Below, piece after piece: positions 10,410 through 18,275 of a DNA stretch of 64,000 nt. The DNA is from Gordonia araii NBRC 100433 (lineage in GTDB: Bacteria > Actinomycetota > Actinomycetes > Mycobacteriales > Mycobacteriaceae): positions 62,001-126,000 of the forward strand of contig NZ_BAEE01000048.1 in the NCBI RefSeq assembly GCF_000241265.1. The letters are read 5' to 3'. The translations under genes and the position numbers were made by a program. How positions within the stretch are numbered: position 1 is the stretch's first letter; each line of letters begins with the position of its first letter. Under the pieces are notes generated by a model. It saw nothing but the letters and a program-made list of their open reading frames with translations, was not told where the DNA came from and ran no database searches.

Positions 10410-11282
10410 CTAGAAGTACCGGCGCAGCACCGTGGCGACACCGTCGTCGTTGTTCGTCGGCGCCACCTCGTCGGCGGCCGCGATCGCCGCCGGATGCCCG
10501 TGGGCCATCGCCGCACCGTGCGACGCCCAGCGCAGCATCTCGATGTCGTTGGGCATGTCGCCGAACGCGATCACCGCGTCGGTCGGCAAATCCGTCAGCT
10601 CGGCGAGTCGCTTCAGCCCCGACGCCTTGTGCGTCTGCGGCACCGACAACTCGATGAGGCCGTTGCTCGTGGAGAACGTGACTTCGGCGAGGTCGCCCAC
10701 CGCCGGGACGAGCAGCTCGGCCATCTCCTCGCTGCGCATCTGCGGCGCCCGCGCCAGCAGCTTCACGGCCGGCTCGTCGGAGAGGTCGGCGTCGTCGACC
10801 AGTTCGTGATCCGGGTTGAGCCAAGCGTGCTCGTACCCGTTGGTCGCGACGAACGGCCGGGTCGCCGCGTCGTGGGCGGATTCGCCCGCGCGCTCGGCGG
10901 CGAGCCCCGCGTCCGGCAGCGTTTGCTCCACGATCTCCACCAGCTTGCGCAGGCGCGGCACCTCGAGCTGAGCGGCGTGCAGAATGCGGTCGTTCTCGAC
11001 GTCGTAGACGATCGCGCCGTTCGCACACACCGCGTAGCGGACCAGCGAGGCGCCCGGCCGCAGCTCGACGAGGTCGTCGGGGACGACTAATTGATCGGTC
11101 ACCTCGGCGATCCAGCGCGGCGGACGGCCCGTCGCCAGGACCAGGTCGACGCCGGCACGCACGGCATCCGTGATCGCATGGACAGTGGCCTGGCTGACCT
11201 TGTTCGCGTCGTCGAGCAACGTTCCGTCGACATCGCTGGCGATCAGCGACGGCGAGGCGGGCGTTCCGTCGGCGCGGTTCAC
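10410..11282 (-). CDS. Cof-type HAD-superfamily hydrolase
   Basis: HAD phosphatase of the Cof subfamily, counterpart of Rv3813c. Motif I is IASDVDGTLLDD (about residues 13-24; the nucleophile is the first Asp of DxDGT). Motif II is VLATGRPPRW, a conserved Lys appears in SGLKRLAELT, and motif IV is IAFGDMPNDIEML near residue 235. The cap is the large alpha/beta insertion between motifs II and III. I chose the GTG at 11282 because it overlaps the stop of the upstream acyltransferase as GTGA and brings motif I to the usual distance from the start; this gives 290 residues. The substrate is unknown; coupling to an acyltransferase suggests lipid or sugar phosphate. Confidence 0.88.
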   Translation of the reverse strand: MNRADGTPASPSLIASDVDGTLLDDANKVSQATVHAITDAVRAGVDLVLATGRPPRWIAEVTDQLVVPDDLVELRPGASLVRYAVCANGAIVYDVENDRILHAAQLEVPRLRKLVEIVEQTLPDAGLAAERAGESAHDAATRPFVATNGYEHAWLNPDHELVDDADLSDEPAVKLLARAPQMRSEEMAELLVPAVGDLAEVTFSTSNGLIELSVPQTHKASGLKRLAELTDLPTDAVIAFGDMPNDIEMLRWASHGAAMAHGHPAAIAAADEVAPTNNDDGVATVLRRYF

Positions 11283-12061
11283 CGCCGTCCCGACTCGCGC
11301 TTGGCGGCGCGAGCCGCGGCCTTGTTGGCCGCCTCCTCGTCCTCGATGACTTTGGCCTCGTCGAACGTCGGTGCCGAACCGCCGAGACGGGCGGGCACCC
11401 ACGGCGCCCCGGCCGGGTGGTCGTACTCTTCCTGGATCGGATGCAGCATCGAGATCATCGTGTCACGCAACTCCGACACTTTCGCGTCGACCGACGTCGT
11501 GGAGTCCAGGTCGACGGCGGACAGATCGATCGGCGTTCCGTATTCGACGATGACGGGAATCTTCTTGCGGCCCATCGAGCGGATGCCGCCCTTGGTCCAC
11601 TGCCGGTGCGCGCCCCAGCAGATGATAGGGATGATCGGCACGCCGGCGGCCGCGGCCATCCGCACGGCGCCGGACTTGAGCTCCTTGATCTCGAAGCTGC
11701 GGCTGATCGTCGCCTCCGGATAGACCCCGAGCAACTCGCCGTCGCGGAGTTCAGCGACGGCCGCCTCGTACGCTTCGTGCCCGGCCGAGCGGTCGACGGG
11801 CACGGTCTTGGTCCGCGTGATCAGGAACCGCATTATCGCGATGTCCATCATCTCGGACTTGATCATGAACCGGATGCGCCTGCCGCGGCGGTACACGCCC
11901 AGCGCCACGGGGATGAAATCCATGTACCCGGTGTGGTTGATCGCCAGCACCGCACCGCCCGACGTCGGAATGTTCTCGGCCCCCCGATAGTCGATACGCA
12001 CGCCCTGGGCGCCCCGCAGCCCGAGGGCGATCATCTCCAGCGTGCGGTAAACCGGTTCCAT
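11279..12061 (-). CDS. PlsC-family 1-acylglycerol-3-phosphate O-acyltransferase
   Basis: Membrane-associated acyltransferase of the PlsC/AGPAT family, 260 residues. The HX4D catalytic motif is NHTGYMDF (His near residue 43). The glycerophosphate-site motif is GVYPEATISRSFEIKELKSG, and IPIICWGAHRQW follows. The ATG at 12061 was chosen because the product then starts MEPVYRTLEMIALG, matching the start of the paralogue at 13381-14160 (MEPVYDSI). It is translationally coupled to the HAD phosphatase downstream. Together with that paralogue it corresponds to the Rv3814c-Rv3816c acyltransferases. The last 40 residues are rich in Glu, Ala and Lys/Arg and are probably a cytosolic tail. Confidence 0.88.
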   Translation of the reverse strand: MEPVYRTLEMIALGLRGAQGVRIDYRGAENIPTSGGAVLAINHTGYMDFIPVALGVYRRGRRIRFMIKSEMMDIAIMRFLITRTKTVPVDRSAGHEAYEAAVAELRDGELLGVYPEATISRSFEIKELKSGAVRMAAAAGVPIIPIICWGAHRQWTKGGIRSMGRKKIPVIVEYGTPIDLSAVDLDSTTSVDAKVSELRDTMISMLHPIQEEYDHPAGAPWVPARLGGSAPTFDEAKVIEDEEAANKAAARAAKRESGRR

Positions 12062-12143
12062 CCGGACTCCTTCCCGGCTCAGGTTACCGCGACGGTCGAC
12101 ACCCGCTCGTCCGAATTGCGTGCCGCCGCTACCGTGGGTGTCG

Positions 12144-13346
12144 ATGGCCGACAAGCGCACTGCCCCGACCATGATGCGACGCCTCGCCGAACGCGAGGTG
12201 ACCGGTCACGTACGACGGCCGGCAGGCGGAACCGACGTCGAGATCGCGTACTTCCGGCCGTCGCCGTCGACCGGTTTGCCCGTCGTCATGATCCCTGGCG
12301 GCCCGGGGATGGCGTCGGCCTTGCCGTACCGCTCGCTTCGACGCGACGCCGTTCGCCGCGACCTCGACGTCGTCATGATGGAGCACCGCGGCGTCGGACT
12401 ATCCCGGCGTGACGTCGCCGGGAACGATCTCGCGGTCTCCGCGGTGACGCTGGAAGCGACGGTCGCGGACCTGAACGCGGTGCTCGACGACGCCGGGATC
12501 GGGCAAGCGGTGATCTACGGGACGTCGTACGGCAGCTACCTCGCACAGCTCTTCGGGGTCAGCTACCCATCGCGGGTGGCCGGTATGGTTCTCGATTCGC
12601 CGGCGCTCTCGGCACGCGACGACCTCGCGATGTCCCGCCGATTCCGGCGCGAGCTCCTGCTCGATGGACCGTCGGACACCGCGGCCGCCGTACGCTCGCT
12701 GGTCGAGGCCGACATCGCACCCGACGCCGAACTCGGCCACGTGGTTCAGGTCGTCTACGAGTTCGGCGGACCGGATCTGTTGCGGCGGCTGGCGCTCGCA
12801 CGGTTGGCGGGCCGAGGGCGGCGCGCGTGGGAGCGCCTCGCGGCGCTGGGCGGGTCGGAGATCGAGGGCGGTCAGCCGTTCGTGATGGAACCCGATCTCG
12901 TCGCGGGGATCACCTACGCCGAACTCGGTTCCGGTGCCGCGCCGGACGGCTTGCCTCTCGACCCGGAAGCGACGTTCGCCGGACGCTCGGACCTCGAATT
13001 CACCGGCGAACCGGTGGACATGCCGTCAGAGCTGCCCAACTTCGACTGGCCGACGGCGGTCATCTCCGGCGAGCGTGATCTGCGGACACCGCGGCCGGTC
13101 TCCGAGCGGGTCGCCGGCCTGATCCCCGACGCGGTACTGGTTCCGCTCGCCGATACCGGACACAGCGCATTCGACGGACACCGCCGGGCGGCGTTCGCCG
13201 TCGCACGGGCGGTCCGCGACGGACGTCACCGGGATCTACCCGACCGTGCCGACGGACTGTCGCAGCTGCCGCGACGAGGGTCCCTGCAGGTCGCGTCGCG
13301 CCTCATCCGCGCGGGAATCGCGCTAGATCTGCGGCTTCCCGGCTAG
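12144..13346 (+). CDS. Alpha/beta hydrolase, proline-iminopeptidase-like (S33)
   Basis: Cytoplasmic alpha/beta hydrolase of 400 residues. The oxyanion motif is MIPGGPGMAS, followed by MMEHRGVGLSRRD. The nucleophile elbow is YGTSYGSYLAQLFG (Ser near residue 135) and MVLDSPALSARD follows. The late Asp is in VISGERDLRTPRP and the His in DTGHSAFDGHR. PGGPG together with GxSYG and HRG is typical of prolyl aminopeptidase and esterase members of peptidase family S33. The ATG at 12144 is preferred over the GTG at 12120 because it directly precedes the hydrophilic MADKRT start. It is flanked by two acyltransferase genes on the other strand. Confidence 0.82.
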   Translation: MADKRTAPTMMRRLAEREVTGHVRRPAGGTDVEIAYFRPSPSTGLPVVMIPGGPGMASALPYRSLRRDAVRRDLDVVMMEHRGVGLSRRDVAGNDLAVSAVTLEATVADLNAVLDDAGIGQAVIYGTSYGSYLAQLFGVSYPSRVAGMVLDSPALSARDDLAMSRRFRRELLLDGPSDTAAAVRSLVEADIAPDAELGHVVQVVYEFGGPDLLRRLALARLAGRGRRAWERLAALGGSEIEGGQPFVMEPDLVAGITYAELGSGAAPDGLPLDPEATFAGRSDLEFTGEPVDMPSELPNFDWPTAVISGERDLRTPRPVSERVAGLIPDAVLVPLADTGHSAFDGHRRAAFAVARAVRDGRHRDLPDRADGLSQLPRRGSLQVASRLIRAGIALDLRLPG

Positions 13347-13380
13347 CGCTGCCGTCGGCGCTCGGCTGCTGTCCGCGACG

Positions 13381-14160
13381 TCAGCCGTCCGGGTTGGCGT
13401 CGCGCTCGGCCTTCTTCGCCATGCGCTCGGCGTGCTCGGCCTCGTCCAACGCGTTGGCCTCCTCCAGCGTCGGCGCGCCACCGCCGAGACGGGCGGGAAC
13501 CCAGAACTCGCCGGCCGGGTAAGGGCCGTTCATCTCGGCGTACTGCTGCTGCAGCTCGCCGAGCTTGGCCACCATCACGTCGTGCAGCTTGGCGGTCAAG
13601 GCGTCTGGCGTGCCGGTGGCTTCCAGCGGCTCGGCGACGCCGATGGCGACCGGCGTCTTGGAACGCCCGAGGTTCTTCGGATGTCCCTTGGTCCAGATCC
13701 GCTGTGCGCCCCAGATGACAGTCGGGATGATCGGAGCGCCCGATTCCAGTGCCATGCGCGCCGCCCCCGATTTGAATCCCTTGATCTCGAAGCTGCGGCT
13801 GATCGTCGCTTCCGGATAGACGCCGACGAGCTCGCCGGCCTTCAGGTACTCGACGGCGGCCTGGTAGCTCTCCGCGCCGGCGGTCCGGTCGACGGGGATG
13901 TGCTTGCAGCCACGCATGAGCGGTCCGGTGATCTTGTTGTCGAAGACTTCCTTCTTCGCCATGAACCGGACCTTCCGCTTTCCCTGTAGATAGGCGGGGA
14001 TGCCGGCGAGCGTGAAGTCGAGGTAGCCGGTGTGGTTGATCGCCACGACGCCCGGCCCGCTGGCGGGGACGTTCTCAACGCCGGAGATCTTGAACTTGAT
14101 GCCCTGTACGGCCCACAGCGTGCGGGCCGCGGCGATGATGCTGTCGTAGACGGGTTCCAT
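13381..14160 (-). CDS. PlsC-family acyltransferase, paralogue of the 11279 gene
   Basis: Second PlsC/AGPAT acyltransferase, 259 residues. HX4D is NHTGYLDF (His near residue 43), the substrate motif is YPEATISRSFEIKGFKSG, and PTVIWGAQRIW is the matching third block. It shares start, motif spacing and a Glu/Ala-rich tail (EEANALDEAEHAERM) with the gene at 11279-12061, so the two arose by duplication. The likely role is acylation of glycerol-phosphate lipids or of a mycobacterial-type glycolipid. Unlike its paralogue it stands alone, divergent from the exported glycine-zipper genes 98 nt away. Confidence 0.88.
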   Translation of the reverse strand: MEPVYDSIIAAARTLWAVQGIKFKISGVENVPASGPGVVAINHTGYLDFTLAGIPAYLQGKRKVRFMAKKEVFDNKITGPLMRGCKHIPVDRTAGAESYQAAVEYLKAGELVGVYPEATISRSFEIKGFKSGAARMALESGAPIIPTVIWGAQRIWTKGHPKNLGRSKTPVAIGVAEPLEATGTPDALTAKLHDVMVAKLGELQQQYAEMNGPYPAGEFWVPARLGGGAPTLEEANALDEAEHAERMAKKAERDANPDG

Positions 14161-14258
14161 GCCCGGAAGTTTAGTCTGGTCGACGTCGCATCACACCAAA
14201 GAGGAAACTGCCGTATCCAGAGTTAGCGTCGTCCCTGGTGCCCGCTATTCTGACGTCC

Positions 14259-15068
14259 ATGCGATCCAACACGCTCCCCTCCCGGCTGGCCGCCGGCCTG
14301 ATCGGTTCCGCCGCAGTGGCCACCCTCCTCGCGCCCGCAGCGTCGGGTGCCACTCCTGTCGGTCACGTGGCCGCTACCGCCAAGCCGGCCGTCGCGGCGA
14401 CTACTCCTGCGCCGCTCAGGTCGATGACGGATCAGCAGGTGCTCATCGTCAACCGGGCGCCCATCGGCGCCGCCGGGCCGGCCGCGCCCGCTCCGATCGT
14501 TGTGGCGCTCGGCAAGGAGCAGGTTGCCGAGCTGGGCAAGGTGCAGGTCAAACAGGGGTACATCAACGAACAACAGGCCGCCTGGCAAGGCGCCGGTGCT
14601 GGCGCCGCCGGGGGAGCAGCGGTTGGAGCGCTCGTGGGCGTCATCGCCGGCGGACTGATCGGTGGAATCTTCGGCGTGTTTGGCAGCATTCCGGGAATCG
14701 TCGTCGGGGCCATCTCCGGTGCGATCTCCGGCGCCATCACCGGCGCGATCTGGGGCGCTGTCGGCGGTGCCGTGAACGGTTACCTCAACGGCCAGAACCA
14801 GGCGCGCGCCCACAACAACGCCGTTCGCAAGAACGGCGGCAAGCCGGTGTCGGCGCAGGTGTCCGGCCCGGTCGCGAACCCCGTCGACCAGGTCGTCCGC
14901 CAGGCGCAGGCATTCCTGCCCCAGCCGCAGCGGGCCGTCGCGCCGAAGCCGGTCCGGGAGCTGCGCGAGATCCCCGACGTGAAACTGCCTCCCCAGGCCC
15001 ATCGGGCGATCGACGACGCCAAGCGCGCTTTCGCGCACCACTTCGGTATCCGGACGCCCCGCCGGTGA
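14259..15068 (+). CDS. Exported glycine-zipper protein 1
   Basis: A 269-residue exported protein not assignable to a named family. A signal peptide covers about residues 1-32 (basic start, hydrophobic core, ASGATP). An Ala/Pro-rich region and the short motif KQGYINEQQAAW are followed by two glycine-zipper hairpins (about 110-175: GAGAAGGAAVGALVGVIAGG and IVVGAISGAISGAITGAIW). The C-terminus is basic and Pro-rich (LPPQAHRAIDDAKRAFAHHF). Glycine zippers of this density insert into membranes in holins, bacteriocins and some outer-membrane proteins. The ATG at 14259 follows a divergent promoter gap. It overlaps the next gene by GTGA, and that gene encodes a paralogue. Confidence 0.75.
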   Translation: MRSNTLPSRLAAGLIGSAAVATLLAPAASGATPVGHVAATAKPAVAATTPAPLRSMTDQQVLIVNRAPIGAAGPAAPAPIVVALGKEQVAELGKVQVKQGYINEQQAAWQGAGAGAAGGAAVGALVGVIAGGLIGGIFGVFGSIPGIVVGAISGAISGAITGAIWGAVGGAVNGYLNGQNQARAHNNAVRKNGGKPVSAQVSGPVANPVDQVVRQAQAFLPQPQRAVAPKPVRELREIPDVKLPPQAHRAIDDAKRAFAHHFGIRTPRR

Positions 15069-15787
15069 CCGCGCAGCACACCGGCCGTTCGACGCGCGTC
15101 GCGGTCGGGTTGATCAGCGCGGCCACCACGGCTGCCCTACTCGTGCCGGCCACGGCGGGGGCCACGCCGACCGGCACGGCGGCAGTGAGCCGTCCCGACG
15201 TCGCGAAGGCGCCCGCTAAGCCGTCAGCGCCGGTCCGCGACTACGTCGTCATTTCGACCGCACTGCCGGGAATGGCGCGTCCAGCCGCACCCATCGTGCT
15301 CGTCGCGGCCCACCCGACTGGCAATCCCAAAGACGGCTACATCGACGAGCAGGCGTACGCCTCGCGGATGTCCCAGGAGAACGCGGCTCACACCGGTGGA
15401 CTCGGTGCTGCGTGGGGTGCCGGGGTCGGTGCCGCGGTCGGCGGTCTCGGTGGCGCTGTCGCCGGCCTGGTTTTGGGCAGCGTGCTTCTGCCGTTCGTAA
15501 TCGTCGCCGTGATCGTCGGAGGCGTAGTCGGCGCGGCCGCCGGAGCGGCGATCGGCGCAGCCATCGGCGGCACGATCGGCGCGGTCAACGGGGCGAACAC
15601 CGGCTACCACGACGGCCTCGGCGAGGCTCGCTGGCACAACAGGCAGGTACGCAAGCGCAACGGCGGTACCGCACGGCCCGTCCGGCAAGCTGCGTTGACG
15701 AACGCACAGCACGATCCGCACCGCGCGTTGGCCGACCTGAACGAGTCGGCCCACGATCTCGGCCGGGCGCTCGGCATCGTCCGGTAG
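15065..15787 (+). CDS. Exported glycine-zipper protein 2
   Basis: A 240-residue paralogue of the preceding protein, starting at a GTG that overlaps its TGA. The layout is the same. A signal peptide covers about residues 1-35 (ending TAGATPTG), then comes a strand-like segment with PAAPIVLVAAHP and the block KDGYIDEQAYASRM, which mirrors KQGYINEQQAAW. The long glycine-zipper stretch follows (about 115-185), with VAVIVGGVVGAAAGAAIGAA and an ANTGYHDG turn. The basic C-terminus contains DPHRALADLNESAHDLGRAL. The coupling suggests a two-component exported assembly, by analogy with two-peptide pore formers; this is inference. An intrinsic terminator-like hairpin follows the stop. Confidence 0.75.
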   Translation: MTAQHTGRSTRVAVGLISAATTAALLVPATAGATPTGTAAVSRPDVAKAPAKPSAPVRDYVVISTALPGMARPAAPIVLVAAHPTGNPKDGYIDEQAYASRMSQENAAHTGGLGAAWGAGVGAAVGGLGGAVAGLVLGSVLLPFVIVAVIVGGVVGAAAGAAIGAAIGGTIGAVNGANTGYHDGLGEARWHNRQVRKRNGGTARPVRQAALTNAQHDPHRALADLNESAHDLGRALGIVR

Positions 15788-15812
15788 CTCACAACCCGGC
15801 GCCACGACGACG

Positions 15813-15855
15813 AAAGTCCCCTCGTGCGGAATCGAGTTCCGCGCGGGGGGACGTT
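15813..15855. terminator. Intrinsic terminator-like hairpin after the glycine-zipper pair
   Basis: AAAGTCCCC (15813-15821) pairs with GGGGGACGTTT (15845-15855), and the inner GCGGAA/TTCCGC pair extends the stem around a short TCGAG loop. It ends in TTTATCC. It separates the glycine-zipper genes from the downstream Rieske gene. Confidence 0.65.
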
Positions 15856-15922
15856 TATCCTGAGGAGTGGACCAGCCCGGCGAGATGGGCCGGACAGCCC
15901 AATCGTTTCGGAAGGCAAGCAG

Positions 15923-17500
15923 TTGCAGATCACCAGCGTCGGCCACGCCGGGTTCCACATCCAGACCAAGGCGGGCTCCATCCTATGCGACCCGTGGGTG
16001 AACCCCGCCTACTTCGCGTCGTGGATCCCCTTCCCGGATAACACCGAACTCGACTGGGCCGAACTCGGCCAGTGCGACTACCTGTACGTCTCGCATCTGC
16101 ACCGCGATCACTTCGACGAGAAGAACCTGCGCGAGAACATTTCCAAGGACGCGACGGTCTTGCTGCCCGACTACCCGGTGCCCGACCTCAAGCGTGAACT
16201 CGAAGCGCTCGGATTCACCAAGTTCGTCGAGACCGTCGACTCGCAGAAGCACCGCGTGAGCGGCCCCAAGGGCGACCTCGACGTCATGATCATCGCGCTG
16301 CGCGCTCCCGCCGACGGCCCGATCGGCGACTCGGGGCTGATCGTCTCCGACGGCGAGACCACCTGTTTCAACATGAACGACGCCCGGCCGATTGACCTCG
16401 ACATCGTCGCCGAGGAGTTCGGTCACGTCGACATCCACCTGCTGCAGTACTCGGGCGCTATCTGGTACCCGATGGTCTACGACATCCCCCGCAAGTCGAA
16501 GGCGAACTTCGCCAAGCAGAAGCGCCAGCGCGGCATGGACCGGGCCCGCTCCTACATCGAGCAGGTCGGGGCCACCTGGGTGGTGCCGTCGGCCGGCCCG
16601 CCGATGTTCCTCGACGACGACCTGTTCAGCCTCAACGACTTCAACACCGGCAGCGAGTCCGACCAGGCGAGCATCTTCCCCGATCAAGCCGAGTTCCTGG
16701 AGCAGATGAAGTCCCACGGGACCGACGACGGCGAGAAGCACCGTGGCCTGATGATGGTCTCCGGTTCGGCCGTGACGTTGCAGGGGTCCGAACTCGTCGA
16801 ACTGAGCCACCCGTACCCGCCGGAGCAGGTGTTCGGCGAGAACAAGCAGGCCTACCTGGAGCAGATGAAGGAGAAGTTCGCGCCGATCATCGCCGCGGAG
16901 AAGGCCACCTGGGCACCGGCAGATGGCGAGCCGCTGCTGCCCCAGCTGAAGGCGACGTTCGAGCCCATCATGAAGGAATCTGACCTCATCTCCGATGGGA
17001 TCGGCTACCCGGTCGGCCTGGTCGTGGGCGAGGAGACCTTCGTGCTCGACTTCCCCAACCGGACCGTGCGCATGCGCGAGGACGGCGACGGCAAGTATCG
17101 CTACGGCTTCCGGATCGCCCCCGAGCTGGTGCGCACCGTGCTGCGCGACAACGAGCCCGACTGGGTCAACACGATCTTCCTCTCGACGCGCTTCACGACC
17201 TGGCGCATCGGTGGCTACAACGAATTCCTCTACACGTTCTTCAAGTGCCTCACCGAGGAGCGCGTCCACTACGCCGACGGCTGGTTCGCCGAGGCCCATG
17301 ACGATTCGGCGTCGATCTGCAAGGACGGGTGGGAGATGCAGCGCCGCTGCCCGCACCTGAAGGCCGATCTGGAGAAGTTCGGAATCATCGAGGGCGACAA
17401 GCTGACGTGCAATCTACACGGATGGCAGTGGGACTTGGCGTCGGGTCGCTGTCTGACGTCGAAGGGCCACGAGATACGTGCCGAGCGTGTCGAAGGCTAG
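15923..17500 (+). CDS. Metallo-beta-lactamase fold protein with C-terminal Rieske [2Fe-2S] domain (Rv3818-like)
   Basis: Two-domain protein of 525 residues. An N-terminal metallo-beta-lactamase fold (about residues 1-240) has the metal motif SHLHRDHFDEKN. The C-terminal Rieske domain ligates [2Fe-2S] through CPH and CNLHGWQWD, 17 residues apart. The same combination is known from the CMP-Neu5Ac hydroxylase/UlaG-like group and from Rv3818 (516 residues). I placed the start at the TTG at 15923: a GGAAGG ribosome site lies 7 nt upstream and the product then begins at the conserved LQITSVGHAGFHI beta strand. The reaction is unknown; an oxygenase or redox-linked hydrolase is plausible. The 3' end overlaps the TetR gene. 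Confidence 0.85.
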   Translation: MQITSVGHAGFHIQTKAGSILCDPWVNPAYFASWIPFPDNTELDWAELGQCDYLYVSHLHRDHFDEKNLRENISKDATVLLPDYPVPDLKRELEALGFTKFVETVDSQKHRVSGPKGDLDVMIIALRAPADGPIGDSGLIVSDGETTCFNMNDARPIDLDIVAEEFGHVDIHLLQYSGAIWYPMVYDIPRKSKANFAKQKRQRGMDRARSYIEQVGATWVVPSAGPPMFLDDDLFSLNDFNTGSESDQASIFPDQAEFLEQMKSHGTDDGEKHRGLMMVSGSAVTLQGSELVELSHPYPPEQVFGENKQAYLEQMKEKFAPIIAAEKATWAPADGEPLLPQLKATFEPIMKESDLISDGIGYPVGLVVGEETFVLDFPNRTVRMREDGDGKYRYGFRIAPELVRTVLRDNEPDWVNTIFLSTRFTTWRIGGYNEFLYTFFKCLTEERVHYADGWFAEAHDDSASICKDGWEMQRRCPHLKADLEKFGIIEGDKLTCNLHGWQWDLASGRCLTSKGHEIRAERVEG

Positions 17501-18137
17501 CGATACTACTGAACGCTCCTACGGCGGACGGTCGGTCTCCGATCGCCGCGCCGAGCGTCGCGAGCGCTTCTGGGAGGCCGGTGTCGAACTGTTCGGCACC
17601 ATCGGCTTCACGAAGACGACGGTCGCCGAGCTGTGCTCGACGACGTCGCTGAGCCGTCGCCAGTTCTACGAGCTCTACGACAACCGCGAAGACCTCCTGC
17701 TGGAGTTGTACGAGCACATCCAGACTGTCGCCCGCGAAGCCGTGAGCGCCGCCGTCGTCGCCGAGATCGAGAAGGCCGACGACGGGACGTTCGACCTGCC
17801 GTCGATCGCGCACGCGGCGATGACCGCCTACATGTCGGCCGTCGCCACCGATCCGCGGTGGACCAGGATCTCGTTCATCGAAGTCGGCGGCATCGGCGAG
17901 CGCGTCGAGGAACGACGACGAGCCGGTCGCGAGGTCTGGGCCGAATTCTTCGTCACCACCGTCGCCGCGGTCACCGATCGCACCCCGGCCGAACTCGACT
18001 ACGCCGCAACGGCATTCATCGGCGCGCTGACCCACGTCGTCTTCCGCTGGGGCACCAGCGATCCCCGACCGCCGCGCGAAGAGATCGTCGACCTCCTCAC
18101 TCACCTCCTAATCTCGCTCGCCGTCGCGCGGGAGTGA
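17478..18137 (+). CDS. TetR/AcrR-family transcriptional regulator
   Basis: Regulator of 219 residues with an N-terminal TetR helix-turn-helix: RRERFWEAGVELFGTIGFTK, then TVAELCSTTSLSRRQFYELY. The C-terminal ligand domain (about 75-215) is helical and unassigned. The GTG at 17478 lies inside the end of the Rieske gene (23-nt overlap); a second GTG three codons later is equally possible. It is followed by a lipase gene whose promoter carries the palindrome GTGATACA-N4-TGTTTCAC at 18233-18252, a plausible operator for this protein. Confidence 0.88.
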   Translation: MPSVSKASDTTERSYGGRSVSDRRAERRERFWEAGVELFGTIGFTKTTVAELCSTTSLSRRQFYELYDNREDLLLELYEHIQTVAREAVSAAVVAEIEKADDGTFDLPSIAHAAMTAYMSAVATDPRWTRISFIEVGGIGERVEERRRAGREVWAEFFVTTVAAVTDRTPAELDYAATAFIGALTHVVFRWGTSDPRPPREEIVDLLTHLLISLAVARE

Positions 18138-18194
18138 TCCACTCCCGACAGGGGTCAGCCGCTACCGGTAACGCAGGTCAATGTCGGCGCATTT

Positions 18195-18252
18195 TTGTGT
18201 CGCCCGCCACAGTCTGCTAGTTTCTCTCCAAAGTGATACACCAATGTTTCAC
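18195..18252 (+). promoter_or_regulatory. Promoter and operator-like palindrome of the secreted lipase gene
   Basis: A -35 TTGTGT (18195-18200) and -10 TAGTTT (18218-18223) are separated by 17 nt. Just downstream lies the imperfect palindrome GTGATACA (18233-18240), CCAA, TGTTTCAC (18245-18252), with 7 of 8 positions paired. A repressor there would block initiation at about 18231. The TetR gene directly upstream is the obvious candidate. Confidence 0.5.
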
Positions 18253-18275
18253 ATTTAGCTCGGGGAGATTTCATC

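Noticed and set aside
14159-15787. A 542-codon frame that would fuse a long Arg-rich N-terminus to the second glycine-zipper protein
   Set aside because: The upstream part is out of frame with the first glycine-zipper gene and has shadow-like composition; the GTGA overlap at 15065 explains the start.
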